Below are positions 15,791-25,100 of a DNA stretch of 44,638 nucleotides, piece by piece. Location: IMG/VR virus record IMGVR_UViG_3300018416_001991, positions 1 to 44,638 of that record. The stretch is one strand, 5' to 3'. Below the pieces are notes generated by a model. It ran no database searches, was not told the DNA's origin, and worked only from the letters and a program-made list of their open reading frames with translations. This DNA comes from a virus. Made by a program: the position numbers and the translations under genes. Each line of letters begins with the position of its first letter. Within the stretch, counting starts at the first letter, position 1.

Positions 15791-16068
15791 TCACTGTTCC
15801 ACTCAGTCATTACGTTAGTATATGTTGTAGTAAGAGATTCTAATAATTTCAGTCTATCTACTTTTACTGGATTATCAAACGTGTCTATAACGACAAGAGT
15901 TTCATCAGAGAATGAATTAAGAAAGCCTATAGTTTGAGCATCGGCATTCCACAAACCGCCTTGTTCTGCAATGACAAGTTTGCTCTTATATTTTTCTTGT
16001 AGGTATGCTTTGGCTGAATTATGACTGAATCTAGCCTTTGCATCTTTGATTAATTTTGTTGTATCCAT
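15763..16068 (-). CDS. Conserved-type phage protein of unknown function, 101 aa
   Basis: I do not recognise a domain. The protein starts DTTKLIKDAKARFSHNSAKA as a charged helix and has EYLQEKYKSKLVIAEQGGLW-like and ETLVVIDTFDNPVKVDRLKL-like alpha/beta segments. I choose the ATG at 16068 over one at 16086: the upper ATG lies directly against the late-promoter-like TCTAAATA, where the transcript itself should begin, and GGGAG lies 11 bases before the lower ATG. The longer alternative would add MGVLFT. It is the first gene after the tail fibre genes and overlaps the glycosyltransferase gene by 28 bases. Confidence 0.7.
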   Translation of the reverse strand: MDTTKLIKDAKARFSHNSAKAYLQEKYKSKLVIAEQGGLWNADAQTIGFLNSFSDETLVVIDTFDNPVKVDRLKLLESLTTTYTNVMTEWNSEWKELERKR

Positions 16069-16089
16069 AGTAAATAATACTCCCATGAG

Positions 16090-16097
16090 TATTTAGA
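16090..16097 (-). promoter_or_regulatory. T4-type late promoter core TCTAAATA
   Basis: The minus strand reads ATCTAAATACTCATGGGAG. TAAATACT matches the T4 late -10 region and its downstream bases. It lies in the 37-base gap after the 317-aa gene and could drive the start of the glycosyltransferase and radical SAM gene string. Confidence 0.5.
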
Positions 16098-16123
16098 TGG
16101 ATTTCAAAGTGGCTGAAAAAAAC

Positions 16124-17077
16124 TTATGAGCCGGATACTGAACCTGAGATCGAAGGTGTTCCCCACGATGCAGATAAGTATGTAGTCTCAGGAAGTTGAA
16201 CAGTACATGTAACAGCACTACCACTAGTTGCTACTAAGTCATTAGGAATCTCGTCCCAAACAGAGTAGATTGTGATAACTGATCCAGTGTCACCGTTAGA
16301 TCCTTGAGCACCATTAGACTTAACAATATACCTAATGAATGATGACAAGTATCCTGAAGGACCTGAGTCTGCTAACTGTGTAAATGCAGTTGCGTTTGCT
16401 GTTGTAAGTCCAAAATATCCTTTGTCTGCGTCAACAGTAGGCGTATTACCACCACCACCGACTTTAGTAATACCAGAATATGATGAACCTGAAATACTGA
16501 TTGTACCTGAGTTAGGTGCAGATACAGTAACTGTTCCTGTGTCACTTGCTAAATCTGAGAAAAGCAAGTTAATACCTGAACCAGTTGGGTGTGAAGCAGT
16601 CATTTTGATTTGACCACCTGCGTTAAAGAAGTAACGAGCGGCATCTCCTGATGCGAATGTAACTGTATGAGTGAATGTAAGACCATTCTGCCATGAACTA
16701 CTACGTGTTGCTGTATCAGCAATCGTAGATCCTTGTGATGCGGCGTTTCTTCTGTTAGTGTAAATTGTTGTTAAGTTTGTAGGGATCGCAGACAAATATG
16801 ATACAGTTCCACCCGATGTAGGTGCAGTAACTGAAGTGATTGATGACCCTTGATGTGATGCAGACGATGCAGTATTAGTTACAAGAGCATTCCATTGTCC
16901 TGTTGCAACTACAGTGTCTCCGCCACTTACTTGTGATACAGCAGTTTGTCCGTATCCAGCAGTTGTGCCACCAGTTGACCAAACAGTGTTTAGTTTGTTT
17001 GCTCCGGTTTCTGGGTTACCCCCGACAAATCCATTGAAGTCTGTTGCTTCGATTAAACCATTTTGTGCGTAACTCAT
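16124..17077 (-). CDS. Virion fibre or tail-associated structural protein, 317 aa
   Basis: The protein is rich in Thr, Ser, Gly and Ala, with very few charged residues and no Cys except near the end. It begins SYAQNGLIEATDFNGFVGGN and continues with NTVWSTGGTTAGYGQTAVSQ, a style I associate with tail or collar fibre proteins of marine myoviruses, not a domain I can name. Beta-rich repeats such as GGTVSYLSAIPTNLTTIY and SGSSYSGITKVGGGG follow. It has no enzyme motif and no signal peptide. The start ATG has AGGG ten bases upstream. Its position after the Peptidase_G2 fibre gene supports a role at the virion periphery. Confidence 0.65.
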   Translation of the reverse strand: MSYAQNGLIEATDFNGFVGGNPETGANKLNTVWSTGGTTAGYGQTAVSQVSGGDTVVATGQWNALVTNTASSASHQGSSITSVTAPTSGGTVSYLSAIPTNLTTIYTNRRNAASQGSTIADTATRSSSWQNGLTFTHTVTFASGDAARYFFNAGGQIKMTASHPTGSGINLLFSDLASDTGTVTVSAPNSGTISISGSSYSGITKVGGGGNTPTVDADKGYFGLTTANATAFTQLADSGPSGYLSSFIRYIVKSNGAQGSNGDTGSVITIYSVWDEIPNDLVATSGSAVTCTVQLPETTYLSASWGTPSISGSVSGS

Positions 17078-17093
17078 GTTAAGTATTCCCTAA

Positions 17094-18311
17094 TTATTTA
17101 ATAGTAACAATGGCTTCTACTGTGCCAAAGTCTGTTGTTGTTTTATCTTCTAATGCTCTACCAATAACATTAAAAGCAGATGCTTCTCCGTCTTCAGCGG
17201 CTCTTGCATAACCTTCTCCAGCACTTACAAGTCGTTGACCTTTACGTACTGTTCCTAATGTTTTCACTCGTACACGTCCTGTCATTGCAACAGCAGGGTG
17301 AGTATCATTGTCACCTGCGCCGTTGTTCATTAAGAACGCCATGTTATCAGAGATAACACCGAATACGTCTTCACTTAATTCATATTTAACAGCAGTAATT
17401 TCTGCACTGCCGCCTAATTCTACAACTGTACCAGGCTCATATACATCATCAGCACTAAATCTTTCCGCTAAGTCAGCATATGTTGCTGTAAGACGAGAAC
17501 CTGTTGATAGAGTCCAATTACCTGTAATTGTACCTGCTGTTGTGTTTGCACCAGTTGTTAATGTTGTTGCTTGAGTTTGTACTGTTAAAATATTACCGTT
17601 ATATGTTGGTAAATATGAGGCTACGTTTGAGTTACTGTATGTACCTGCAAATGAGATCGGATCTCCGTTTGCATACATGTATTTGTCAGTTCTGATACCA
17701 TACAAGTTACCAGAATTATTAATGTATATACCACCTGTATCTAGCAAAAGAGCAGAAGCATTTGCACCAGTATTACCTGTTACAGTCCAAATACCTGTTA
17801 ATGTGCCAGGTGTAGTTGCTGAACCTGTTGTAATTGCTGTTGTTGTTAGTGTACCGATGTTTGCTGTTGTTATACTAGCATCTGCAATAGTTGCATTTGC
17901 TGATATTGTTAAATATCCTGCTGTAAATGCATTTGCTGTAACTTCGTTTGTTGCTGTAAAATTGTTTGCTGTTGCATTGCCTGTTATGTTGACTGATCCG
18001 AATGTTGTATTACCACCTGATGCTGTTGAAGTCAATGACAACCAGGCTAAACTATTTGATTCGCCGTCAGTTGGGCAAACTTTTAACGTAGTGTCAGATG
18101 TGTCGTACCAAATTTGACCTCTAAGAGGATTAGCAGGTGGAGTGCTGTCTGCAAAATTCTCAGTTACATGGACAAAGTTAGTATCTAAAGACTGGCCATA
18201 TCCTGCGTAGTTTCTACCAGGAAGACCTAATGAAGTACTACTTGTATTAATAGTACCGTCGGCAATGGTCGTTAAGACTGTCCCATCACTTTTTACAATT
18301 GTATATGCCAT
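17094..18311 (-). CDS. Tail fibre protein with C-terminal Peptidase_G2-type self-cleaving domain, 405 aa
   Basis: The N-terminal part contains PANPLRGQIWYDTSDTTLKV, a GQIWYDT motif common in phage fibres. The middle is a low-complexity Thr/Ala/Asn-rich region (residues about 105-270: VNITGNATANNFTATNEVTA and similar) suited to a long trimeric beta fibre. The C-terminal ~130 residues start TYADLAERFSADDVYEPGTV and include VFGVISDN, HPAVAMTGRVRVKTLGTV and VIGRALEDKTTTDFGTVEAI. These match the Peptidase_G2 (intramolecular chaperone autoproteolytic) family, in which the C-terminal domain assists trimerisation and then cleaves itself off. GGAG lies about ten bases before the ATG and a late-promoter-like site precedes it. 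Confidence 0.82.
   Translation of the reverse strand: MAYTIVKSDGTVLTTIADGTINTSSTSLGLPGRNYAGYGQSLDTNFVHVTENFADSTPPANPLRGQIWYDTSDTTLKVCPTDGESNSLAWLSLTSTASGGNTTFGSVNITGNATANNFTATNEVTANAFTAGYLTISANATIADASITTANIGTLTTTAITTGSATTPGTLTGIWTVTGNTGANASALLLDTGGIYINNSGNLYGIRTDKYMYANGDPISFAGTYSNSNVASYLPTYNGNILTVQTQATTLTTGANTTAGTITGNWTLSTGSRLTATYADLAERFSADDVYEPGTVVELGGSAEITAVKYELSEDVFGVISDNMAFLMNNGAGDNDTHPAVAMTGRVRVKTLGTVRKGQRLVSAGEGYARAAEDGEASAFNVIGRALEDKTTTDFGTVEAIVTIK
17095..17102 (-). promoter_or_regulatory. Late-promoter-like ATTAAATA
   Basis: The minus strand reads ATTAAATAATTAGGG across the stop codon of the fibre gene, upstream of the 317-aa gene. It is a weaker match to TATAAATA than the other sites and overlaps coding sequence, so chance is possible. 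Confidence 0.3.
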
Positions 18312-18334
18312 TTTCTAATTCACTCCGTTAATAT

Positions 18335-18342
18335 TATTTATC
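18335..18342 (-). promoter_or_regulatory. T4-type late promoter core GATAAATA
   Basis: The minus strand reads GATAAATAATATTAACGGAG in the 31-base gap before the fibre gene. A start six bases downstream would leave a leader holding the GGAG ribosome-binding site, the ideal arrangement. It is one of the best-placed late promoters in the window. Confidence 0.6.
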
Positions 18343-18963
18343 TTAAATGGTAACTAAATTAGTTAGAGATTGTATCCTAACCGTGTAATCTATCTGTATT
18401 TGCCTATTCAAGGACTTTTGGACAGGGTGAAAGATTACATGAGTTAAAAGTCTTGTAATTACGTTCCCGTTTGCGTCTGTTCCGTAGTTTGCTAATAGCC
18501 CTAATTCATCAAATATGAAGTTGGAATCAGTTTGCGTACTATTATCAAATGCGGCTTGTCCTGCAGGTTCTCCATAATCTAGTAAACATTGTACTAAGAT
18601 ATCTGTGTACACACGACCTGTTGTGTGAAACACTGTCATTTTATTTCTTGTTGGGTCTAAGTTAAAAACACTTGTATCGTCTACAATTTTTGCATATGTT
18701 TGGTTATATAATGCCGCATTTTGACCCGTAGTATTAGGTGGTAGATATGTAATCACACCTGTTTCATCAACAGAGGCTCCACCATTACCGAATGCCATTT
18801 GATATATTTCACCATAACCTCTACTAGACAATGTATCAGCAATTGCTTCTGACATGTTTTCGTAGTTAATTGCGTTCTTTGCTTCTTGTAAAATTTCGCC
18901 GGTGTTATAGTCTCTGATCGTCAGGAACCCTTCCATTTTTAGAATTTGTTGATCACCGGACAT
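18343..18963 (-). CDS. Marine myovirus structural protein, 206 aa, tail or baseplate
   Basis: I recognise the style but no named domain. The N-terminus MEGFLTIRDYNTGEILQEAK, continuing NAINYENMSEAIADTL, carries the 'IxDxxTGEhL...NAIxYENMS' signature found in structural proteins of marine T4-like phages. A middle part (YQMAFGNGGASVDETGVITY) and a late part (TRLLTHVIFHPVQKSLNRQI) look like beta-rich virion protein. It follows the giant gp7-position gene, where T4 has gp8, but the length (T4 gp8 is 334 aa) and sequence do not support equating the two. GAGGAGAT lies right before the ATG. Its start overlaps the stop of the 46-aa ORF (TAATG). Confidence 0.7.
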   Translation of the reverse strand: MSGDQQILKMEGFLTIRDYNTGEILQEAKNAINYENMSEAIADTLSSRGYGEIYQMAFGNGGASVDETGVITYLPPNTTGQNAALYNQTYAKIVDDTSVFNLDPTRNKMTVFHTTGRVYTDILVQCLLDYGEPAGQAAFDNSTQTDSNFIFDELGLLANYGTDANGNVITRLLTHVIFHPVQKSLNRQIQIDYTVRIQSLTNLVTI

Positions 18964-19103
18964 TAACTATCTCCTCGCACTTGCACTAATACTTCTTCAG
19001 TATTAGGATCAGTGATTTTAAGGCTTGAAGAAAAGTAAATTCCACTGTTTTCATTGGGTTTTACTTCTTTCGGCTCTTGGTTCTCTGATTTATTATCGTT
19101 CAT
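18963..19103 (-). CDS. Small ORF sharing a motif with the 206-aa protein, 46 aa
   Basis: The frame reads MNDNKSENQEPKEVKPNENS, then GIYFSSSLKITDPNTEEVLV and QVRGDS before TAA. It occupies the whole gap between the giant gene and the 206-aa gene, with AAGAG just before the ATG and a TAATG overlap to the next gene, as expected for a coupled gene. The segment SSLKITDPNTEEVLVQVRG aligns with GFLTIRDYNTGEILQEAKN at the start of the 206-aa protein (xLxIxDxNTxExLxxx), so both may bind or fold in the same way. The N-terminal half is charged and probably disordered. Function is unknown. Confidence 0.65.
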   Translation of the reverse strand: MNDNKSENQEPKEVKPNENSGIYFSSSLKITDPNTEEVLVQVRGDS

Positions 19104-19108
19104 CTCTT

Positions 19109-19116
19109 TATTTATC
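19109..19116 (-). promoter_or_regulatory. T4-type late promoter core GATAAATA
   Basis: The minus strand reads ATGATAAATAAAGAGATG between the giant gene and the 46-aa ORF. Spacing from the core to the ATG is only five bases, so a transcript from here would be almost leaderless for the 46-aa ORF but would serve the 206-aa gene well. Confidence 0.45.
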
Positions 19117-19118
19117 AT

Positions 19119-22100
19119 TTACGTTATATCCGTATGTAGAAATTGTGCAGGAACAGTTTCTGATATTGATAATGGATCTCCTTCTACTGTATTAAAGTTA
19201 TAAGAGTTCCAACTTTGATCAATATATAAGTCAGGTAAGCGGTTATTGCTTAATAAACTGAACACTTCTGTATATTTTGCAATGTATTCTTGGACTGCTG
19301 TGCCGTTTGCGCCGCGTTGTAATCCAGTTACTGAATTATTATTAAAGTCTACACTACTAAATTTAATTTGCTCTCCATTAATATACAACACATTACCTTC
19401 TAATGATGTAATTGTCAATGAATCTCCTGCAGAAATATATGTACCATCTGTGATTTTTAAGATAGGTGCAAGTTCTTCAATAACAACTTCATATGTATCA
19501 GTGTCTAATGTGTTTCCAGTAGTATTATTTAGAACAGTTACACCACTCAAAATGTTTTTGTCTGAGTTTAGTCCAATTGAATAGATATTGTTGATCGGAG
19601 TAGGTGCAGTTCTTTCTTCTACTAAATTATCAGTCACTCTAGTTACATCACCTAAGTAAATTACTTGTGATAGAGGGAAGATAGGTTGTGCTAACCAAGT
19701 TCTACTTTGAGTATTTGCTCTATAAATTGACTGAGTACTCTCTGCATTCACTGCATTTAAATAAATTTCTTCGTCAGGTGTTGAGTGCGGTATCATATTG
19801 GTTATAACAACAACATCACCTGGTGCAATGTCGGTTAAAAGACTTACTTCATTGTCTTCATCTAGTCTTAGTCTACTTGTTGGTAAACGGTAACCATTAA
19901 CTGTAACCCAAAGTCTTTCAACATTTGTTTGTTCCCATTGTGTTACATTCATAACACCTGTATCATTAGTCAAAGACACTTCAACAGTTGCATTTCTAGT
20001 CAAGCCAACAGTAAATTCAGTATTGCTTAATATTTGCTTGATATAATAAGTCGTACCCTGTATTAATCCACCTAATACTGAAGAACCTGCTACTTGTCCT
20101 TGTTGTGAGAATATAACTTCATTATTAACAACAAGTTGACTTGTATCTTGGCATGTGATTCTATTTGTAGTTGCTGTTGCAGTTGCTTGTGTAGTAACTA
20201 AGAAGAATGTTCCTTGTTTCCAAACATAACCACCTGATATATATGTTGATACACCAGTAACTGGGTAATTGACTGCATCTAATGCTGGATTGTATACTTG
20301 TGTATAAATTTCAAATCTATATTGATCGAACACTCTTGCATAATATGAGTTACCGTTCAATTCAACAGCACCATATACACCATCAATTTTTACTAATTGA
20401 TCAGTTGCTAATGAGTGAGGAATACCCGTTGTAATTCTTGTTGTTGGGTTACCTCCTACTGTTGTAACCATTAACCCGGTTGCTGTAGATAATACAACTT
20501 GTGCACCTGTTTGATCTTTAATAGTTGCAGTTGTAGCATCTATAACATTTTCTACAAAGTAAACTTGTCCTTGTTCTAGTCCACCAAAGTCATTTCCTTG
20601 GAAATAAATTTGTTGATCAACAGCAAAACCTGTTGTAGAATCAAATGTAATTTCATTTGATGTCGCGGTTGTAGCAGTTGCCTGAACAACAGCAAGAGGA
20701 TTTTCTTGTCCAGTTTCGATGTTTGTAATATTTGCGACTGTGATAGCATTTGAACTACCTACCATTGATCCTGTATCAGTTGTCACTGTAACTGGAGTAC
20801 CGCCTACTTGTAATGAAATTGTAAACGTAGTTGCATCAATAATCTCTAAGATATAATATGTTACACCTGCTGTAATACCACCTATAGTTGGATTAGAGAA
20901 TACAATTGGTTCGTCTTCCGCTAAGACCGATGTGTCAGCACATGTTAAGTAATCTAATAATTCATCATACAAGACAACTGTAGGTGTATCTTGGTCGTAT
21001 GTCTCTACATCAGGAGTATCTTCGTCAAATGTACCTTCTAAATGAGTAGTTGCTGTAACTGTAATAGTCGTAAATGAACTGCCTGATGTACCTGAAATAC
21101 CGTATTGTGTTGTTAGATATTGTCTTTCAGTATTATTATATGTTAAGACAGAAACTTTTGCTCCAAGTGCGGGAGGTGAATTAAACAGCACTGTGTTTGA
21201 TCCGTCATCGATAGTATATGACGTATTTGTTTGTCGCAGACCATCGATTTCAACAATTGCGTTGTGTGGATTGTCTCCTCCATTGTAATTGTTCATTGGG
21301 AAGGATGCTTGTGATCCATTACCAACATATTCTTGTATTTCTGGTAGAGAGTATCCGTACTGTGATGGATCTCCTGAATCTCCAAATATTGTGTAAACAA
21401 TGTAATCGTCAGCATTGTTATAGCCACTTGGATTTGCTAGTACAAGTTCTGCTTGTATACCATTTGGCTGTATGCCTATTGCATAATCATTAGTTACATA
21501 AGATGAGATTCCTGCTGAATCAGTTAAAGTAACAGCAGGGCCGCCGTCAGTTTCTGAAATTGTAAATTCATTGTTATCTATAATTGATTCAATATAATAA
21601 ACAGTATTTGGTGTAATATCTGAACCAAACATATCTGCCGCAAATTGTATTCTGTTACCCACAGATAAACCTAATGTAGTGCCTGTCGTAATCGCATTAT
21701 TAGATGCTTTAGTTTTACTTACAGTATTTGTCAAACCTAATACTAATCTATTACCATTGTGATATACGAGAGGATCAGTCCATACTGTACCTGTTCCGGT
21801 TTGAACATTAACAAGCATAGATCCAGTTGCATCAGTTAACGATTTAATCGGACCTGCTAATCCTGTACTTGAATCATAACTTTCTGATATTGTAATAGAA
21901 TTTGTTGCTGTAGAAATAGACTTAACATAATAAGTTGTGTCTTCTGCTACTCCGCCGAATACTACTCCTTGGAATGATATTGCTTCGTTTGCTGTAAATT
22001 TAGTTACACTTTCACATACAATCGTATCACCTGCGGCAATAGTTTCAATTGCTTCTACTTCAATTGCATTTGACCCGGGTCTGATTGCTCCTGAACCCTG

Positions 22101-25100
22101 GAAGAATGATGCACTATAATTACAGTTTAAATAGATGTCGTTAAAGCCTGTTGATGCAATTTCTCTAATAGGATCAGTATCAGTATTACCTTTAACTATT
22201 TGATTACCATTACCTACTTCATAAACATCTATACGCAATGATTCTTTTGGTGCAAATGATAGTGGAGTATTCAACGTAATTACTTTTGTAACCCAATTAA
22301 TAGAGTATTCACTTGTTGCTAATCCAGTTCCTAAACCAGTTGCTGGATCAATGATTTGTATTGACATATCTATTGGATATTGAACAAACTGATCAAAACT
22401 ATAATCAACTTGGAATTCAGTTGTAGGTGCAACAACTCTACTTACAACATTAAATCCTGTATGAGAATATTCAGTTACGTCCCAAACTGTGCCAGGACGA
22501 GTAACTACAGTTAAGTTTACATTGTCTTTAATTAGACCCGGCACTAATTCTTCTGGACCGTAACCAGATGTAAAGTCTTCGCCTTTAACATCATAAACAG
22601 GTGCTTCTACTGTAAATGCACTTGTCGATGTCCAAGTAACACCTGAGTCTGTAGATTGTAAAATAGTATTGTTGTCACCAACAACTATAAATGTGTCTGT
22701 TTCAGATGCATATGTAACGCCATTCAAGTCTTGTGTTGTACCTGATGTTTGTGTTGTCCAACGTAAGCCATTTGTTGATGTTTGAATTCTACCGTTATCT
22801 CCAACTGTCATCCAAATACTATCAGCATAAATCACATCACGCAAGTTATCTGAATTTGCATCATACAAATACATTCTTGCTTGTAATGGAATAACATCAT
22901 CTACTAATGTTACTTGTGATGTTAGTCCTGAATCAGTATATATTTCTACTTGTGTAGAACTTACAATGTTTATATAATAAGTTGTATCTACTAACAATCC
23001 ACCGAATGAATTAGTAACTCTAATAGGATCTGCATTTACAAACCCGGCTGTGTTAGTGATGTTAAGTTCGTTAGAAGATTCATTTATAGATACGATTCCT
23101 ACTTCATTAATTCCTGTCCAGTCGCCGCCGTTAGATGTTTGATACTTAACATCATTTTCACCAACTGCAATTGCAATTGTGCCGTTACTTGCTACGCCAT
23201 ACAATCCGTTTGGAGTAAGTTGAGGTCCGTCTTGCCAATACTCTCCAGTTGGTTCATATGAGTATGCAATAATATTAGTATCGATTAATTCTGTTATTCC
23301 AGTTGAGTAATCATATTTTTTACCTTTACCAACTGCAATAAATCCGCCAAAGTCTGTAGTGTCAATTGAATTGACTCCGTATAAAGTTACTGCTAATGGT
23401 GTGTCATATGTTTTTCTTTCTGACCATACATATGTATCAGGAGAGTTTACAATACTATCTCCAACACTGACATAATAATTATTTCTATATGCTGTACTTT
23501 GTAACGACAACGCCGCAATAGATAATGATGTTGATGAATATGGTGTTGTATCATATGGTAACGCACCATACGGTGTAAACCAACCGTTTGTTGTCCATGT
23601 AACACCATCGTTTGATCTGTAAACTGGTGTTGCAGTATTTGTAGTTGTCATTACATATAAACCACCACCATATACTATATCAGTTGCATCAACAACAATA
23701 TTTGAAATTTGTTTTGTTGACCAACTTTGTCCATTGATAGATGCAATAACACCTGAATACTTGTCAAAATTAGCAGATGCTATATAATTAATTCCGTTCC
23801 ATAAAACACCTGTAATTGAAACTCCTGTTGGATAGAACGGCTCATCTTTTAATATAGTGTCTATTGCAAACTGATCTTCAGGTGCAAATGCATTACCTAA
23901 ATAAACTGCATTTGGATATGTTGTTCCTGCAAATAATTGATTTAAATCAACACCTGGCATATTGATATTAGGTTGATAATAGCCTTCTACTCTGTCAAGT
24001 GCATTTAAAATTCTATTGTCTGATCTTAATTCTTCCCACTTACCAATAACAAACTCTGGGTCGTTGTTAGAAATAACACAACGATAAACCCTATCTAAGT
24101 ATTTGATAATAGACTGATTAAAGTAGAATGGTTCTGGTAAGAATGCATAACTACCTGGTTTAGATAAAGTAAGACCTGTAATAGAAACTGTTGTAATTAC
24201 ATTGACCGCAGTACCACCTGGGTTTGTTGATATTGTAATTTCATTTGTGCTTGTATCAATTGTTTTAATGTAGTAAGACGTTGATACTTCTGCATCGATT
24301 GAATTGCTCGGTATTGTTCCTGCAAATATTACTTCATCATTTAATGAAAATCCAGTTACATCTGTTAATGTAATTGAATCTGTGCCCGATGTGCAACCTG
24401 TTACATCAGTTGTTGTAAATCCATTAAAGTCAAATCCGATACCAGTAACTGGCACAGTCATTCTTGCATCTGAATACACTTCTAATTGATTTTGACTTAT
24501 AACTTTTAAATAATAATCTGTTGTAAGATCGTTGGGTTCACCTGATACTATCAAACTTGTAATTGCGCCGTCATCGTCAACCTCATTGACTTGCAAAGTA
24601 GCATCATTGAGAGGAGATGTTCCTCCTAATTCTGTTCCTGCAATAGTGATAATATTATCGATTGCATATCCTTCACCTGCATTTGATAAAATTACTCTAT
24701 AACCACCTAATTTATATCCTATATCAAAGATTGCATCTGTTGTTGGTGCTTGAGATAAACTAAATGTAGTGTTCGTGTCTGATACAGTAACATCTTGTGT
24801 TCCACCTGATGTTGTTGATAATCTAATCCAAGGGTTACCAGTACCAATCATTGGACCATTGTCATTTTGTAATACAAATGTGCTTCCGCCTACGAGTTCT
24901 GAGATTGTAAATTGAGTTGCATTATCAATCGACTTGACATAATACTCATCTCCAACTATAATATTACCTAAACCGACACCCGTAAATGTGATCGGCATGT
25001 TTACCCATAGTGAAGAAGTATCTGCACATGTAATTCTATTTGTACTTGATGAAGTAGATGTACAATCTACACTTATGTATGTACTTTCATCTCCGTCTGT

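Noticed and set aside
17677-18117. Plus-strand 146-codon frame rich in Val/Pro/Ala
   Set aside because: It is the antisense of the low-complexity Thr/Ala/Asn region of the fibre gene; such composition keeps the opposite strand open by chance.
18963-19103. The 46-aa ORF as only a leader for the 206-aa gene
   Set aside because: It shares a motif with a real protein and overlaps the next gene by TAATG, so a small gene is the better reading, though not proven.
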